A DNA stretch of 64,000 nucleotides from Plectosphaerella cucumerina (taxonomy: Eukaryota; Ascomycota; Sordariomycetes; Glomerellales; Plectosphaerellaceae). A program made the translations under genes and the position numbers. The notes beneath the pieces were generated by a model. It was given only the letters and a program-made list of their open reading frames with translations. It was not told where the DNA came from and did no database searches. This document shows positions 55,690 through 64,000 of this stretch, piece by piece (the first letter of the stretch is position 1; every line of letters starts with the position of its first letter). The stretch spans positions 4,402,001 to 4,466,000 of the forward strand of contig JAGPXD010000004.1 of the NCBI GenBank assembly GCA_020746995.1, given 5' to 3'.

Positions 55690-56514
55690 TCACTGACTGG
55701 CAGGTACCTCTTGCTGTTTGTTGCTCTCCCATCTGGACTGCTCCTTCCCATCGCCGTCCCCTGCTCCACGCCTTCCCAGGTCCCCACCATGCCACCAAGC
55801 TGCACACGCCCCCTGTCTTCGCCCACGTCACTAACGTCACCCCTACCCCTGTACCCCTACCCTCCCCCTCCAGCATCCCCCTCCCCTCGCTCCTCCCCTC
55901 CTTCTCCTCCAGGTCCGCCGCCTCTGGCTGGCTCTGGCTGTCCCTCATGTTGGATGTTCATGCCTCCTTCCCCCAGCCCGTTTCCGCTTGTTACTGCATT
56001 CGGCACACTGGGCTCCTCGCTGCCACTGCCACTGCCGCTGGACGTACCGCACAGCTTGAACAAGGGCACCTCAGCAAGCAGGTCCTGTTCCTGTTCTGTC
56101 CGTTCCGTCCTGTCCTCGCCCATTGCCATCCCGACCTTTCCTCTCCCTCCACCTCCACACCTCTTCTCCCCCCCTTCGAAACGCTCTCTGTAACACACCC
56201 CGATCCGATCTCCAGAGCTTCCAGCATCCTTCATAGACAGCTCTCCGCCAACCCTCTCGTCGTCGACCTCGGCCTGCCGCTCGACCTCGACTCGACCCGC
56301 ACTGCAGCTTACACCACGACCCGCGACTTCCTCGCCTCAATTGACGAGCACCCCGCCGCATTCAGCACGATTAGCAACACACTTATCGCCCGCCGCAGCA
56401 CCCCGCCTCGACGACACCCGCCCGACAGCTCAATACCATCATCGATCGACAACGACTACCACCCGACTACAATTACCTCCTCTTCAACACCCGATACCTC
56501 CCCCCCGCCTACGC

Positions 56515-58132
56515 ATGGTGGGGTCCGTCGCCATGCCGCCTCGATCTGCCCTGACCTCGCAGTTCTCCATCGCAGACTCCAACAACGAGGTCGTCTGCCC
56601 CCTGCGGAACCAAGATGGCTCCAGCTGTAGGAAACGCTGCATCGGCGTGAGTCCGCCCAGTCCGCGACTTCGATAGCTCGTCGCACCTCGCCTTCATGCC
56701 CGCCGCCACACCCCGCGGCCCGCACCTTGGCGCACTCGTTTTCTAACAGCTTCTGCCCGCCGCACAGGAAAAGAGGTATCGCTCGATGCAGGAGCACATC
56801 CGCCGCGCGCACCCAGAGCACTACATTCAGAAGCTGCCCGCCACCGAGGAGAGCTTCCTCCTCATGATCAGCACCGACCCGTCCACTCGCGCACCCCTCC
56901 CGCAGCCCCCGTCCAGCGCGACCTCGGCCCCTGCGGGTGCGTATCCATCTTTCGCGGGTTTGCCGCCCATGATTGACCGCTTTCAAGGCTACCAGTATGA
57001 CCGGCTTGCCTACGAGACGAGCAACCCCGGTACCCCGCGCATGATGCTCGATGACTACGCCGCGGGCTCTGTGCTGCCCACCGCCAGCGCCGCCGCCGCC
57101 CTTGCCCAGCTGCATAGCCATAAGATGGAGCCTGAGTGGGAGTCGGAGATTGTAAGTGCTACCCTCGTCTTCATCTGATCGCCGCTGACCTTCCCAGGAC
57201 TGGCATTCTGACACCGAGGGCCGCCGTAGGCCCCGCACATCGATTGAGCTTCCCCCAATACACCTACCCAACGATATCACCAGCGAGCCCTTCCCCGCTA
57301 TGAACTCGAGCCGCCCGCGCGATATCCTTCCCTCCATCCTCGCCAACTCGCCCCCCGGCCGCTCCTCCACTCTCCCTCCCATCCAGCGGCCCGGTCCCGG
57401 GCCCAACCGGCCCCGGAAGCAGTCTGTCACCAAGAAGGGCCGTGAAGCTCATCACAAGAAGCAAAAGTCCCGCGGTTCCACAAACGACTGGCTCCGCCGC
57501 ATCCAGAACGACGACCGCATGAGGCTTGGTAACGACCGAAAGGCCCTTTCTGCTGAGCCGTCGGCCGACTTTGGCAAGCGATGGGAGGATCTCATCGATG
57601 CCGCCGCCGCTTCGGCCGCTGGTGACCTGGACGAGGATCGCACACCAGTATGTCCTCTGCGCGCCCCTTTTGGACATGCCCCCGTACTAATTTGCAGTCC
57701 TATCAGGTGCCGCAGTCGCCAGTTTCCATCCCCAGGGCGTCTCTGCCCCCCTTTCAGCACACCTTCCCCGGCGGAAACTCATATCAGGCTTCTCCCTTGC
57801 AGCAGGCGCTTACCCCACCCTCGTACCACCAGGACAACATCGACCCCTTCCCGTCGGTCGAGTCGGGTGAGAGCGGCGAGAACTTCCACATCGGCGACCG
57901 CGGCCTCTCGGACTCATCGCCAAGTTTCTCGTCTCAGAACACACAGATCTACTGCGCCGCGTGCCAGAGCGTCTCGCGCCTTAAGGACTCGTATGCTTGC
58001 ACGGAATGCATCTGCGGTCTGTGCCAGGCCTGCGTCGACGTGCTCATGGCTGAGCAAGGCGCCCGGCGCAAGTGTCCGCGCTGCGCCACCATCGGGGGCC
58101 GCTTCAAGCCGTTCCAGCTGGACATTCGGTGA
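56515..58132 (+). CDS. C2H2-type zinc finger protein with C-terminal RING-like domain
   Basis: Probably a nuclear regulator or ubiquitin-related protein; the exact family name is not known to me. Exons 56515-56646, 56768-57151, 57198-57647 and 57698-58132 give 466 aa, all joined in phase 0. The N-terminal finger (about residues 20-62) reads VVCPLRNQDGSSCRKRC-IG then, across the intron, EKRYRSMQEHIRRAHPEHY. Residues 80-330 are Pro/Ser-rich, with a basic block near RPRKQSVTKKGREAHHKKQK and a short SADFGKRWEDLIDAA motif. The C-terminal 60 residues contain Cys pairs YCAAC, ACTECICGLCQAC and RKCPRC, spaced like a RING or zinc-ribbon domain, ending FKPFQLDIR. An ATG six codons in (56533) could also be used. 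The last intron has two in-frame acceptors 9 nt apart. Confidence 0.9.
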
Positions 58133-58630
58133 CTTTGAGGTCACTGGTATTTTTCATTCTTCTTCACACTCTATAGGGTTAGGGCCATCGGCGCATGGCG
58201 GCAGCGGCTTAGCATCACGGCGGCTCATATGGAGCGCGCCATTGCATACTACGGCGTTGTCATTGGTATATCAGGGGTCAACGCACATGAGGACGTTCTC
58301 AGGGGCAGGCGCACGGTCGCTGGGCTCTGAACGGTCATGAGGTCAGGCAGCAAGCTGTCATGACGGGACAGTCACGACGACAGGATAACGGTTTTGGGTT
58401 TGCTTTTTGGGTATGGGTTGGATCTTTGATTTGGACCGTCATTGGATGACAGGATCTCCTTTTGGGTAACGGATACGGGTTGGTTTGCACGTCTTTTGGG
58501 TCTGCTTTAGATCGATGCTGGTGTCTTTGGGCACCGGACTACACATCAGAATGACACATGAACTTCAGAGCACATGAGTATGTCAAAAGGGGTATCATTT
58601 TCGTATGCAACGCCGGTCTGCCTTCTCGTG
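58133..58630. other. Convergent 3' region between the C2H2/RING-like and TLS1 genes
   Basis: It holds the 3' UTRs of the two converging genes. The motif TTTTGGGT occurs four times (58392, 58405, 58460, 58494) within 110 bp. Nothing coding is seen. Confidence 0.5.
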
Positions 58631-59861
58631 TTATCGCCGCTGTGACTTGATCTTCTCCTTCTCCTTGGCCAACAGGATGTCGCGCATGGCGGATCGCTGA
58701 CTACGGCTGCCGCCGAGTTTGGGCCCGCGCAACACATCTTCCTCGGGCCCGGCGCGGGTGCCTGTGCCGCCGGCGAGGATGGCGTTTCGTTTCCGCTGGG
58801 CGACGGCGGCGGCGTGCTGTTGCCGGCGTAGGGCCATGGCGTCGAGGAACTCGCGCTGGAACTCTTCGGCGAGGCGGTCGTCGGCGGTTGTATCCTCGTC
58901 TGCAGGGGCGGGCTCTTCGTCGGGGAGGGGTTCATAGACGTCGACTGAGAGGTTAGCAGAGGGTCATGGAAGAGGAGGAACGGGTACTTGCGTCTACTCT
59001 CATGTAGAATCTCCTCGACCAGGCGGTCGCGTGCAATGTCCTGGCTTCCGCGACGGTTACGCGGCCGCCACGGTTTCCCATCCTTATCGAGGCGGGGTTT
59101 CTTCGCCGGGCGGGAGGGGTCTTGAACTGCGGTCTCTGGAGTCGAAACGGGAGCGGAGGGATCGACGAGGCGCCGCGCACGTTCTGTCAAGACGATGTTT
59201 CGCGCGCGTGCTTCCTCGCCGAGATCGATTTCCATAAGTTTGCCCTGGAGGACGGCGGAGCCGAGAACGGGACCGCCGGGGGGTGAGGCGACGGGGGGTC
59301 GTTTTGTTGTGGATTGGGATTGGGACTGGGATTCAGGTTCGGAAGAGGGGCGGGAGGAGGTGGAGAGTTTTGATTCTATGTATTCCATCCTTTATGGATC
59401 AGCTGTGTTCGGTAACTAGAAAGAGATGGAGGGAAGGGGAGGAATCACATGTGTTTGTTGACGAGTTGGCTTGTTAGACCGGTTTGAGGGGCGAAACGGG
59501 TTGTCATGCCGCCGAGGGGGTCTTCTGAAGGTTGTTGTTGTGTGGCGGGGATGAGGGAGCGTTCTGCTGTGCTGCTGGGGGCTGGGGATTGTTCGGAGGA
59601 GGTGAAGCCTACGCCTTTGTGGCGGGGGCGGCGGTGCTGGGCGCGGAGGCGGAGGGCGGAGGAGATGGAGGGCTCGGAGGCGGAGGCGATGAGTTCGTCG
59701 ACGGTTTGGGCCGGTGGTGCGGAGGGGAGGGTGGTGTCGTCGGAGGGGAGGTCGTCAGGGGCGCGTTGGCGGAGGTTGGCTTTTCGTTTTTTGGAGGAGC
59801 GGAAGACCACGGGGGCCGGGGCCGCGTCGGGCGAGGGTTCTGTTTCTGGTGGCGGCGTCAT
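58631..59861 (-). CDS. tls1: TLS1/C9orf78 (HCA59) family splicing-associated protein
   Basis: S. pombe Tls1 and human C9orf78 associate with the spliceosomal helicase Brr2 and affect splicing, with telomere and silencing phenotypes in fission yeast. Minus-strand exons 59861-59449, 59389-58992 and 58944-58631 give 374 aa. The frame opens upstream with TTG (59948), so ATG 59861 (MTPPPETEPSP) is used. Splicing of intron 1 restores NKHMMEYIESKL, the family hallmark, followed by LQGKLMEIDLGEEARARNI and ERARRLVDP. Intron 2 appears to use a GC donor (C|GCAAGT) giving EILHESRLDVYEPLPDEE; a GT donor five bases upstream is also in phase and would give HEIDVYE. The C-terminal half is charged and helical, ending KEKEKIKSQRR. 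It is divergent from acylphosphatase across 203 bp. Confidence 0.9.
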
Positions 59862-60064
59862 GATGTGAAGGGTTGGCCGTTCCGTCGAAGGTGATGGTGG
59901 TTGGTGCTGGGGGAAAGAGAAAAGAGGTTCGCGACGAGGAAGTGACAACGCGATGGTGACTAAGCAGGCAGGCAGAGTGTATCGATAAGCCCCTTTTGCC
60001 CCTCCAAGGCGGGAAGCTCAACGTCATCCGTGACTTCAGCTCTCAGCAACACCACGAAAGCACT
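59862..60064. promoter_or_regulatory. Divergent promoter shared by TLS1 and acylphosphatase
   Basis: Only 203 bp separate the two start codons. Two CCCCT stress-response-type elements lie at 59990-59994 and 59999-60003, nearly centred. Such elements bind Msn2/4- or Seb1-like C2H2 factors in fungi, but the pentamer is common by chance. Confidence 0.4.
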
Positions 60065-60476
60065 ATGGTCAAGCGAGTGAGTCTCTCTTATCCTTGATGA
60101 AGTTCCCAATCTCATGGTTCTAGATTTACTTTCTTGCCCACGGCGGCGTAGTCCAGGGTACGTACCCTTCTATCTAGTGCAACTCCTACTAACATCCCAG
60201 GCGTCGGCTTCCGCTACTTTACTCAAAAGAGAGCCACGGAATACGGCGTCACGGGCTGGTGTAGGAACACCCCGAATAACAAGGTTCGTTTCCTTCCCTC
60301 TGTCACGTGCCTCGCTAATAGCATAGGTCGAGGGCGAGGCCCAAGGCCCCGAGGACGCGCTAGCCCGCTTCTTCAAAGACGTCGACCAAGGACCCAGGTC
60401 AGCAAAGGTAGTCAAGCTCGACAGAGAGGAGAGAGACGTAACGGAAGGCGAGGAGGGGTTCGAAGTGAGGAGGTAG
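60065..60476 (+). CDS. Acylphosphatase
   Basis: Acylphosphatase hydrolyses carboxyl-phosphate bonds such as acetyl or glyceroyl phosphate; it is a small cytosolic alpha/beta enzyme of about 90-100 residues. Four exons, 60065-60076, 60124-60157, 60201-60283 and 60327-60476, give 92 aa; no single long frame exists, which makes this gene easy to miss. The first exon encodes just MVKR. Splicing restores the active-site loop GGVVQGVGFRYFT, with the catalytic Arg, and GVTGWCRNTPNNKVEGEAQG, with the catalytic Asn. The ending FKDVDQGPRSAKVVKLDREE matches the family's C-terminal half. The donors (GTGAGT, GTACGT, GTTCGT) and the branch words CTAAC (intron 2) and CTAAT (intron 3) are good. Its stop is 31 bp from that of PRP16. 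Confidence 0.95.
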
Positions 60477-60507
60477 ACTTTGATATCCAAACCCACGCCC
60501 CATCTAT

Positions 60508-63396
60508 CTACAGGAACCCCCTTCCCCTCTTCTTGACAACAGGTTTCCGCACCGCGCCATGCGTGATGATCTTCTTCTCCGCCGCCGCTGCCGCCAGCCC
60601 CTTTGGCCGAGCGGCCTTGTCCGCCTCCTCGGCTATCCTCTTCTCATCGCGCGCCTTGTCGTCGGCCATTTTCGCCTCAATCTCCATCTTTCTGTTAAAC
60701 TCCGTTTCCGTCACACGCTTCTGCTGCGTCGAGTAGCCCTTTTCCTTGATCGAGTAGAATACCCCACCGAGGTCGGCGAGCCAGTAGGGGTCCACGGCCG
60801 TGACGGTCGAGACGTAGACTTTTGATGTCAGAATGAGTTCGTGGTAGACGACGTAATCAGGGGGATGGCCCGCGTAGAGGGCGGAGGTCGGGTGGAGCTG
60901 GACGGCGAGGTTGGTGCGGAGATTGATGTATTCGCCGGAACCCTTGTACTTGGCGGCCTGGTGGTAGTAGCCGGAGCAGATGGCTTTGCGGATGATGTCC
61001 CAGTCCATGCCGCAGCTGATGAGTTGCATCTTCTGCATGCGCACGATGTCGAGGAGCTGGTCGCGGATCTCCTTTGCGCGACGGAGGGACTTGGGGTGGA
61101 GGAAGTGGCGGACGCACCAGCCGTCGGAGGAGCCGTTGGATTTCCAGGCCTGGTAGACCTGGAGGTAGGTGAGGTGGTCGGACTCGTGGACCCAGAACTT
61201 TTCGCGCTGGGCGTCGGCTTCGTCTTGGCGTTCGCGGGGGCGGTAGAAGACGTTGGGGACGGAGAGCATGGAGACGATGGTGAGCATCTCCTCGCTGCAG
61301 CCGTACTCCTCGGCTGTTACGAGGAGCTTGGCGAGGGAGGGGTCCATGGGGAAGGCGCTGAGCTTGCGGCCGAGGTCTGTGAGCTCGCCGAGGTTGTCGA
61401 GGGCGCCGAGGGCCCAGAGGTCGAACATGGACGTTGTGATTGTATCCTGGGGCGGGGGATCCATGAAATCAAAGTCGAGCAGGTCCTTGACGCCGAGCGA
61501 CTTGAGCATGAGCACCGTATTGGCGAGGTTGGTGCGCTGGATCTCGGGAATCGTCTGCATGTACAGCTCCTCGTTGAAGGCCTTTTCCGTAAACAGGCGG
61601 AATGCCTTGCCGGGTCCAGTGCGGCCTGCTCGGCCCGAACGCTGAGACGCGTTGGCTTGCGAGATGGGCGTGACCTGGAGCGTATCCATACCCATCTTGG
61701 GGTTGTAGACTTTCATCTTGGAGTATCCGGCGTCAACGACATACTTGATGCCATCGACTGTCAGACTCGTCTCGGCAATATTCGTAGCGACGACACACTT
61801 GCGCACACCGGGCGCGGCGCGGTCGAAGATGCGCGCCTGCAGATCCGCGGGCATTTGACTGTAGATGGGCAGGATGCTCAGTGGCGGGGGGTCGTTGAGG
61901 GCGTCTAGCCGCTTCTGCACCAGCTCGCACGTCACCTCGATATCCTCCTGGCCGGTCATGAAGACGAGAATGTCGCCGGCGCCCATGGACACGTGGATCG
62001 AGAGGACCTGCTGGACGGTGGTGTCGACGTAATCCTCCACAGGGGAGCGGTGGAACATGACGTCCACGGGGAAAGTACGTCCGGGGATGGTAAAGTCAGG
62101 GGCGCCACCGTAAAAGTCGGAGAAGCGCTTCGAGTTCATCGTGGCCGAGGTGACGATAAGTTTGATGTCGCGCCGCCGCTGCAGGATCTTCTTGAAGAGG
62201 CCCATCAGGATATCCGTGTTGAGGGCGCGTTCGTGGGCCTCGTCCATGATGATGCACGAGTACTTGTCCAGATCTGGCTCATTGAGCGACTCGCGGAGAA
62301 GTACGCCGTCCGTCATGTACTTGATGACCGTCTCCTTGCTCGTGCAGTCCTCGAATCGGATGGCGTAGCCCACGGTGCTGCCGAGCTTAACGTCCATCTC
62401 CTCGGCCACACGTTTGGCCACGCTCATGGCCGCCACGCGTCGGGGTTGGGTACACCCGATCATGCCCGTCTTGCCGTACCCCTCCTCGTACAGGAACTGC
62501 GTTAATTGCGTCGTCTTGCCGGATCCCGTCTCGCCCACCACGACGATGACCTGGTTCTCGCGGATTACCCGCATCAGGTCCTCTCGGACGGCGAAGGCTG
62601 GGAGGTACTGGCGCTGCTCCTGGAGGGTCTTTGTTCTGCTGAAGTCGCTGCTGCCGCCGTCGGCCTTTTTCAGATGGTCGCTGAACTTGTTGCTCGACTC
62701 CTTCTTCGTGTCCTCGGCCTCGGTGGCGATGGGCATGGCGCTGTCTCCGTCCTCCTCCTTGACGCCCATGAGGTTGCCGAGAGCCGTGCCCTTCATGCTC
62801 GTGGCTTCTTGTGCCTGGCGACGGCGTTCCCGCTCCTGCCGCGCCTCACGCACCACCTTGCTGCCTTTCCGGCTGAAGACGGCCATGTCGCTCTGGTAGT
62901 CGCGCACCGCTGGCACGGGGTCCATCTGCTTGGTGAAGATGGTGCGACCGTCCAGGAAGGGCGGGCGCAGGTCGTGCACCAGCAGATGGACGCGGGTGGC
63001 CTCGTCGTCTTCAAAGTCTGCATCCATGTCTCGCCGCCGTTGGGCCACGCCCGACACCAGCATGCGATTCGTTTCCCACGCGTCATTCTCCTTTTGCCGC
63101 TGCACCTGCCGCACGTCGTACCGGCTCGTCATCTTCTGGGCCTTTTCGGCCTCGACCTTTTCGCGTTCCCATGCTGAAAAGTCGGTGCCAAAGGGGTTGT
63201 GCGCGTCGTCGCCGAAGACGTGTCCGCCAAACTCGTCGCCCGCGTACCAGTCGCGGTCCAGGGCCTTGTCGTCCTCGGCTGTCGGTTGGGGGACGTTATG
63301 GTCCTCGGGGGCATCTCGCCGCGGTGTCGACCTGCCGGAGTCGTCTATCCGGCGGCGCTTGAACACGGGCGTCGTGTATCTGCTTCTGTCGGCCAT
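60508..63396 (-). CDS. PRP16: DEAH-box RNA helicase PRP16 (pre-mRNA splicing)
   Basis: Prp16 is the spliceosomal ATPase that remodels the complex after the first catalytic step and proofreads branch-site choice. The gene is intronless, 962 aa. The open frame reaches a TTG at 63510, but the first ATG, MADRSRYTTPVFKRRR, is at 63396. The N-terminal 230 residues are charged. The helicase core has GETGSGKTTQ (motif I, near residue 290), CTQPRRVAAMSVA (Ia), DEAHER (II, near 385), SATMN (III, near 415), and in the second lobe NIAETSLTVDGIKYVVDAG (V) and QRSGRAGRTGPG (VI). Winged-helix and ratchet (HA2) and OB-fold parts follow, with FDFMDPPP, YLQVYQAW and YVVYHELILTSKVYV. The tail is Lys-rich and ends KKRGRGFL. 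The DFYGGAP segment and overall layout fit PRP16 better than PRP2, PRP22 or PRP43. Confidence 0.95.
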   Translation of the reverse strand: MADRSRYTTPVFKRRRIDDSGRSTPRRDAPEDHNVPQPTAEDDKALDRDWYAGDEFGGHVFGDDAHNPFGTDFSAWEREKVEAEKAQKMTSRYDVRQVQRQKENDAWETNRMLVSGVAQRRRDMDADFEDDEATRVHLLVHDLRPPFLDGRTIFTKQMDPVPAVRDYQSDMAVFSRKGSKVVREARQERERRRQAQEATSMKGTALGNLMGVKEEDGDSAMPIATEAEDTKKESSNKFSDHLKKADGGSSDFSRTKTLQEQRQYLPAFAVREDLMRVIRENQVIVVVGETGSGKTTQLTQFLYEEGYGKTGMIGCTQPRRVAAMSVAKRVAEEMDVKLGSTVGYAIRFEDCTSKETVIKYMTDGVLLRESLNEPDLDKYSCIIMDEAHERALNTDILMGLFKKILQRRRDIKLIVTSATMNSKRFSDFYGGAPDFTIPGRTFPVDVMFHRSPVEDYVDTTVQQVLSIHVSMGAGDILVFMTGQEDIEVTCELVQKRLDALNDPPPLSILPIYSQMPADLQARIFDRAAPGVRKCVVATNIAETSLTVDGIKYVVDAGYSKMKVYNPKMGMDTLQVTPISQANASQRSGRAGRTGPGKAFRLFTEKAFNEELYMQTIPEIQRTNLANTVLMLKSLGVKDLLDFDFMDPPPQDTITTSMFDLWALGALDNLGELTDLGRKLSAFPMDPSLAKLLVTAEEYGCSEEMLTIVSMLSVPNVFYRPRERQDEADAQREKFWVHESDHLTYLQVYQAWKSNGSSDGWCVRHFLHPKSLRRAKEIRDQLLDIVRMQKMQLISCGMDWDIIRKAICSGYYHQAAKYKGSGEYINLRTNLAVQLHPTSALYAGHPPDYVVYHELILTSKVYVSTVTAVDPYWLADLGGVFYSIKEKGYSTQQKRVTETEFNRKMEIEAKMADDKARDEKRIAEEADKAARPKGLAAAAAEKKIITHGAVRKPVVKKRGRGFL

Positions 63397-63598
63397 GGCG
63401 GGCGGGTGGCCGGTCAGGGTGGTGTGATGGAAGTGGTCGTGGTGTCGTGGTTGTGGTACGGATGAAGCTTTCGTGATGCATGTGGATTTGCTGCAGGTAC
63501 GGTCCCACAAAAGTGCCCCGCTTACATAAGGCGAGGAAATGTTGGGCTTGTTCCTCTGTCACACTCACAACTTGATCAAGGTTTCTTCCGGCTTCGCC
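63397..63598. promoter_or_regulatory. Divergent promoter shared by PRP16 and the F-box gene
   Basis: About 200 bp separate the PRP16 ATG (-) from the F-box ATG (+). If the F-box protein starts at the in-frame ATG 63539 the gap falls to 142 bp. No distinctive element is seen. Confidence 0.4.
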
Positions 63599-64000
63599 AT
63601 GACCCCCGACGAAGAGAGAAATGAAGCCATCATCCTCACCATCGCATACCATGACAACTCTTTCAGGAGAAGCGTCATCTGCCCGCGCTTTGCGCACGAC
63701 ACGTCCTCAAAACCGCCCCTGAGAATCCCCCACTCAATCTTTCGGCCGCTCACAACCTCGCCCGTCTCGAACCTCGGCGACTTTGAGCAGCTCCCACGCG
63801 AAATCATGATGGTGTTATGCCTCCATCTCGACCTCTACTCATGCATCCGCTTCCGCCAAACGAACAGGCTCGCTCGTCAGGTGGTGACGGCCGTGCCGGA
63901 GTATCGGGCGGTGGCCAGCTATGGTCACAGAGCCTTGCACGCCATCCTGCGGACGGACATGGGCGACAACTTTACGCTCGCTGAGCTCTACCGCCAACTT
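63599..64000 (+). CDS. F-box-like protein, N-terminal part (3' truncated by window)
   Basis: F-box proteins bind Skp1 and recruit substrates to SCF ubiquitin ligases. The frame is open from 63599 to the window end (134 codons). It begins MTPDEERNEAIIL; an in-frame ATG at 63539 directly follows a stop and would add 20 residues (MLGLFLCHTHN...), so the start is uncertain. An F-box-like stretch is visible at about residues 60-105: LGDFEQLPREIMMVLCLHLD, then SCIRFRQTNRLARQVV, with the usual LP-x-E-I start. The following YRAVASYGHRALHAILR and LAELYRQL resemble a large family of fungal F-box proteins that continue into a Cys-rich zinc-binding region, which would lie beyond the window. Confidence 0.8.
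   Translation, partial: MTPDEERNEAIILTIAYHDNSFRRSVICPRFAHDTSSKPPLRIPHSIFRPLTTSPVSNLGDFEQLPREIMMVLCLHLDLYSCIRFRQTNRLARQVVTAVPEYRAVASYGHRALHAILRTDMGDNFTLAELYRQL

Larger units (their letters stand above)
51809..56514. other. Gene-poor 4.7 kb intergenic region upstream of the C2H2/RING-like gene
   Basis: It is tandem-oriented: RdRP 3' region on the left and the promoter and long C/T-rich leader of the C2H2/RING-like gene on the right (about 55700-56500 is strongly pyrimidine-rich). It carries three short perfect tandem repeats (52274, 55481, 55669). Open frames such as 53639-54622 (-) and 55557-56630 (+) are compositional. Two short frames, 52648-52707 (-) and 54050-54362 (+), are noted in the findings but not called. 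Confidence 0.5.

Noticed and set aside
55557..56630. 357-codon plus-strand frame overlapping the C2H2/RING-like start
   Set aside because: Runs through the pyrimidine-rich leader, is Ser/Pro/Leu-rich, and is out of frame with the recognised zinc finger exon.
60841..61908. 355-codon plus-strand frame opposite PRP16
   Set aside because: Antisense shadow: repeated VEEV/DLEVG patterns are the complement of helicase codons; no independent support.
1..64000. Mobile elements, CRISPR arrays or a biosynthetic gene cluster
   Set aside because: No transposase, reverse transcriptase, long terminal repeat, spaced direct repeats, PKS, NRPS or terpene synthase was seen. The genes are mainly conserved eukaryotic housekeeping functions.

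Overview
The window is GC-rich nuclear DNA of a filamentous ascomycete. Short 44-120 nt GT-AG introns with CTAAC/CTGAC branch sites, pyrimidine-rich core promoters, and several Pezizomycotina-type families (CFEM membrane protein, RAD53-like kinase with a long tail, cellular RNA-dependent RNA polymerase) point to a Sordariomycete. The genus is not settled by the sequence. I see no transposon, AT-rich mutated repeat block, rRNA gene or CRISPR array.

Layout, left to right: the 3' end of the oligosaccharyltransferase catalytic subunit STT3 (+); a protein with tandem CxxC modules whose frame is broken by a TAG (+); a CFEM membrane protein (+); a RAD53/Chk2-type FHA kinase (-); a Caf120/Skg3-type PH protein (-); a 6.3 kb gene-poor stretch; a PTC7-type mitochondrial PP2C (+); UTP23 (+); a candidate Pol III transcript with tRNA-like A and B boxes and a hairpin near 24.1-24.2 kb (+); a DUF726/TMCO4-like membrane protein (+); a single-pass membrane protein (+); TVP23 (-) and a CitE-like lyase (+) sharing a divergent promoter; a basic protein of unknown function (-); a 3.9 kb gene-poor stretch; a glycine-rich RRM protein (+) facing a ChaC-type cyclotransferase (-); a penta-EF-hand protein (+) facing a metallo-beta-lactamase-like protein (-); a cellular RdRP (+); a 4.7 kb gene-poor stretch; a C2H2/RING-like protein (+) facing a TLS1/C9orf78-type splicing factor (-); acylphosphatase (+) facing the DEAH helicase PRP16 (-); and the 5' part of an F-box protein (+) cut by the window edge.

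There is no operon or biosynthetic cluster; these are mostly housekeeping genes. Themes recur loosely: RNA processing (UTP23, TLS1, PRP16, the RRM protein, and Caf120/Skg3, a CCR4-NOT associated family), RNA silencing (RdRP), secretory pathway (STT3, TVP23, DUF726 protein) and signalling (RAD53-like, PTC7, PEF). The three long gene-poor stretches (14.8-21.1, 36.6-40.5 and 51.8-56.5 kb) lie upstream of putative regulators. The most unusual signals are the tRNA-like plus hairpin locus, the in-frame TAG in the CxxC protein, and a candidate 1.4 kb leader intron upstream of the Caf120-like gene.

Exon coordinates were worked out by eye from splice signals, reading phase and recalled family conservation, without alignment or transcript data. 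CDS spans include introns; exons are given in each entry.
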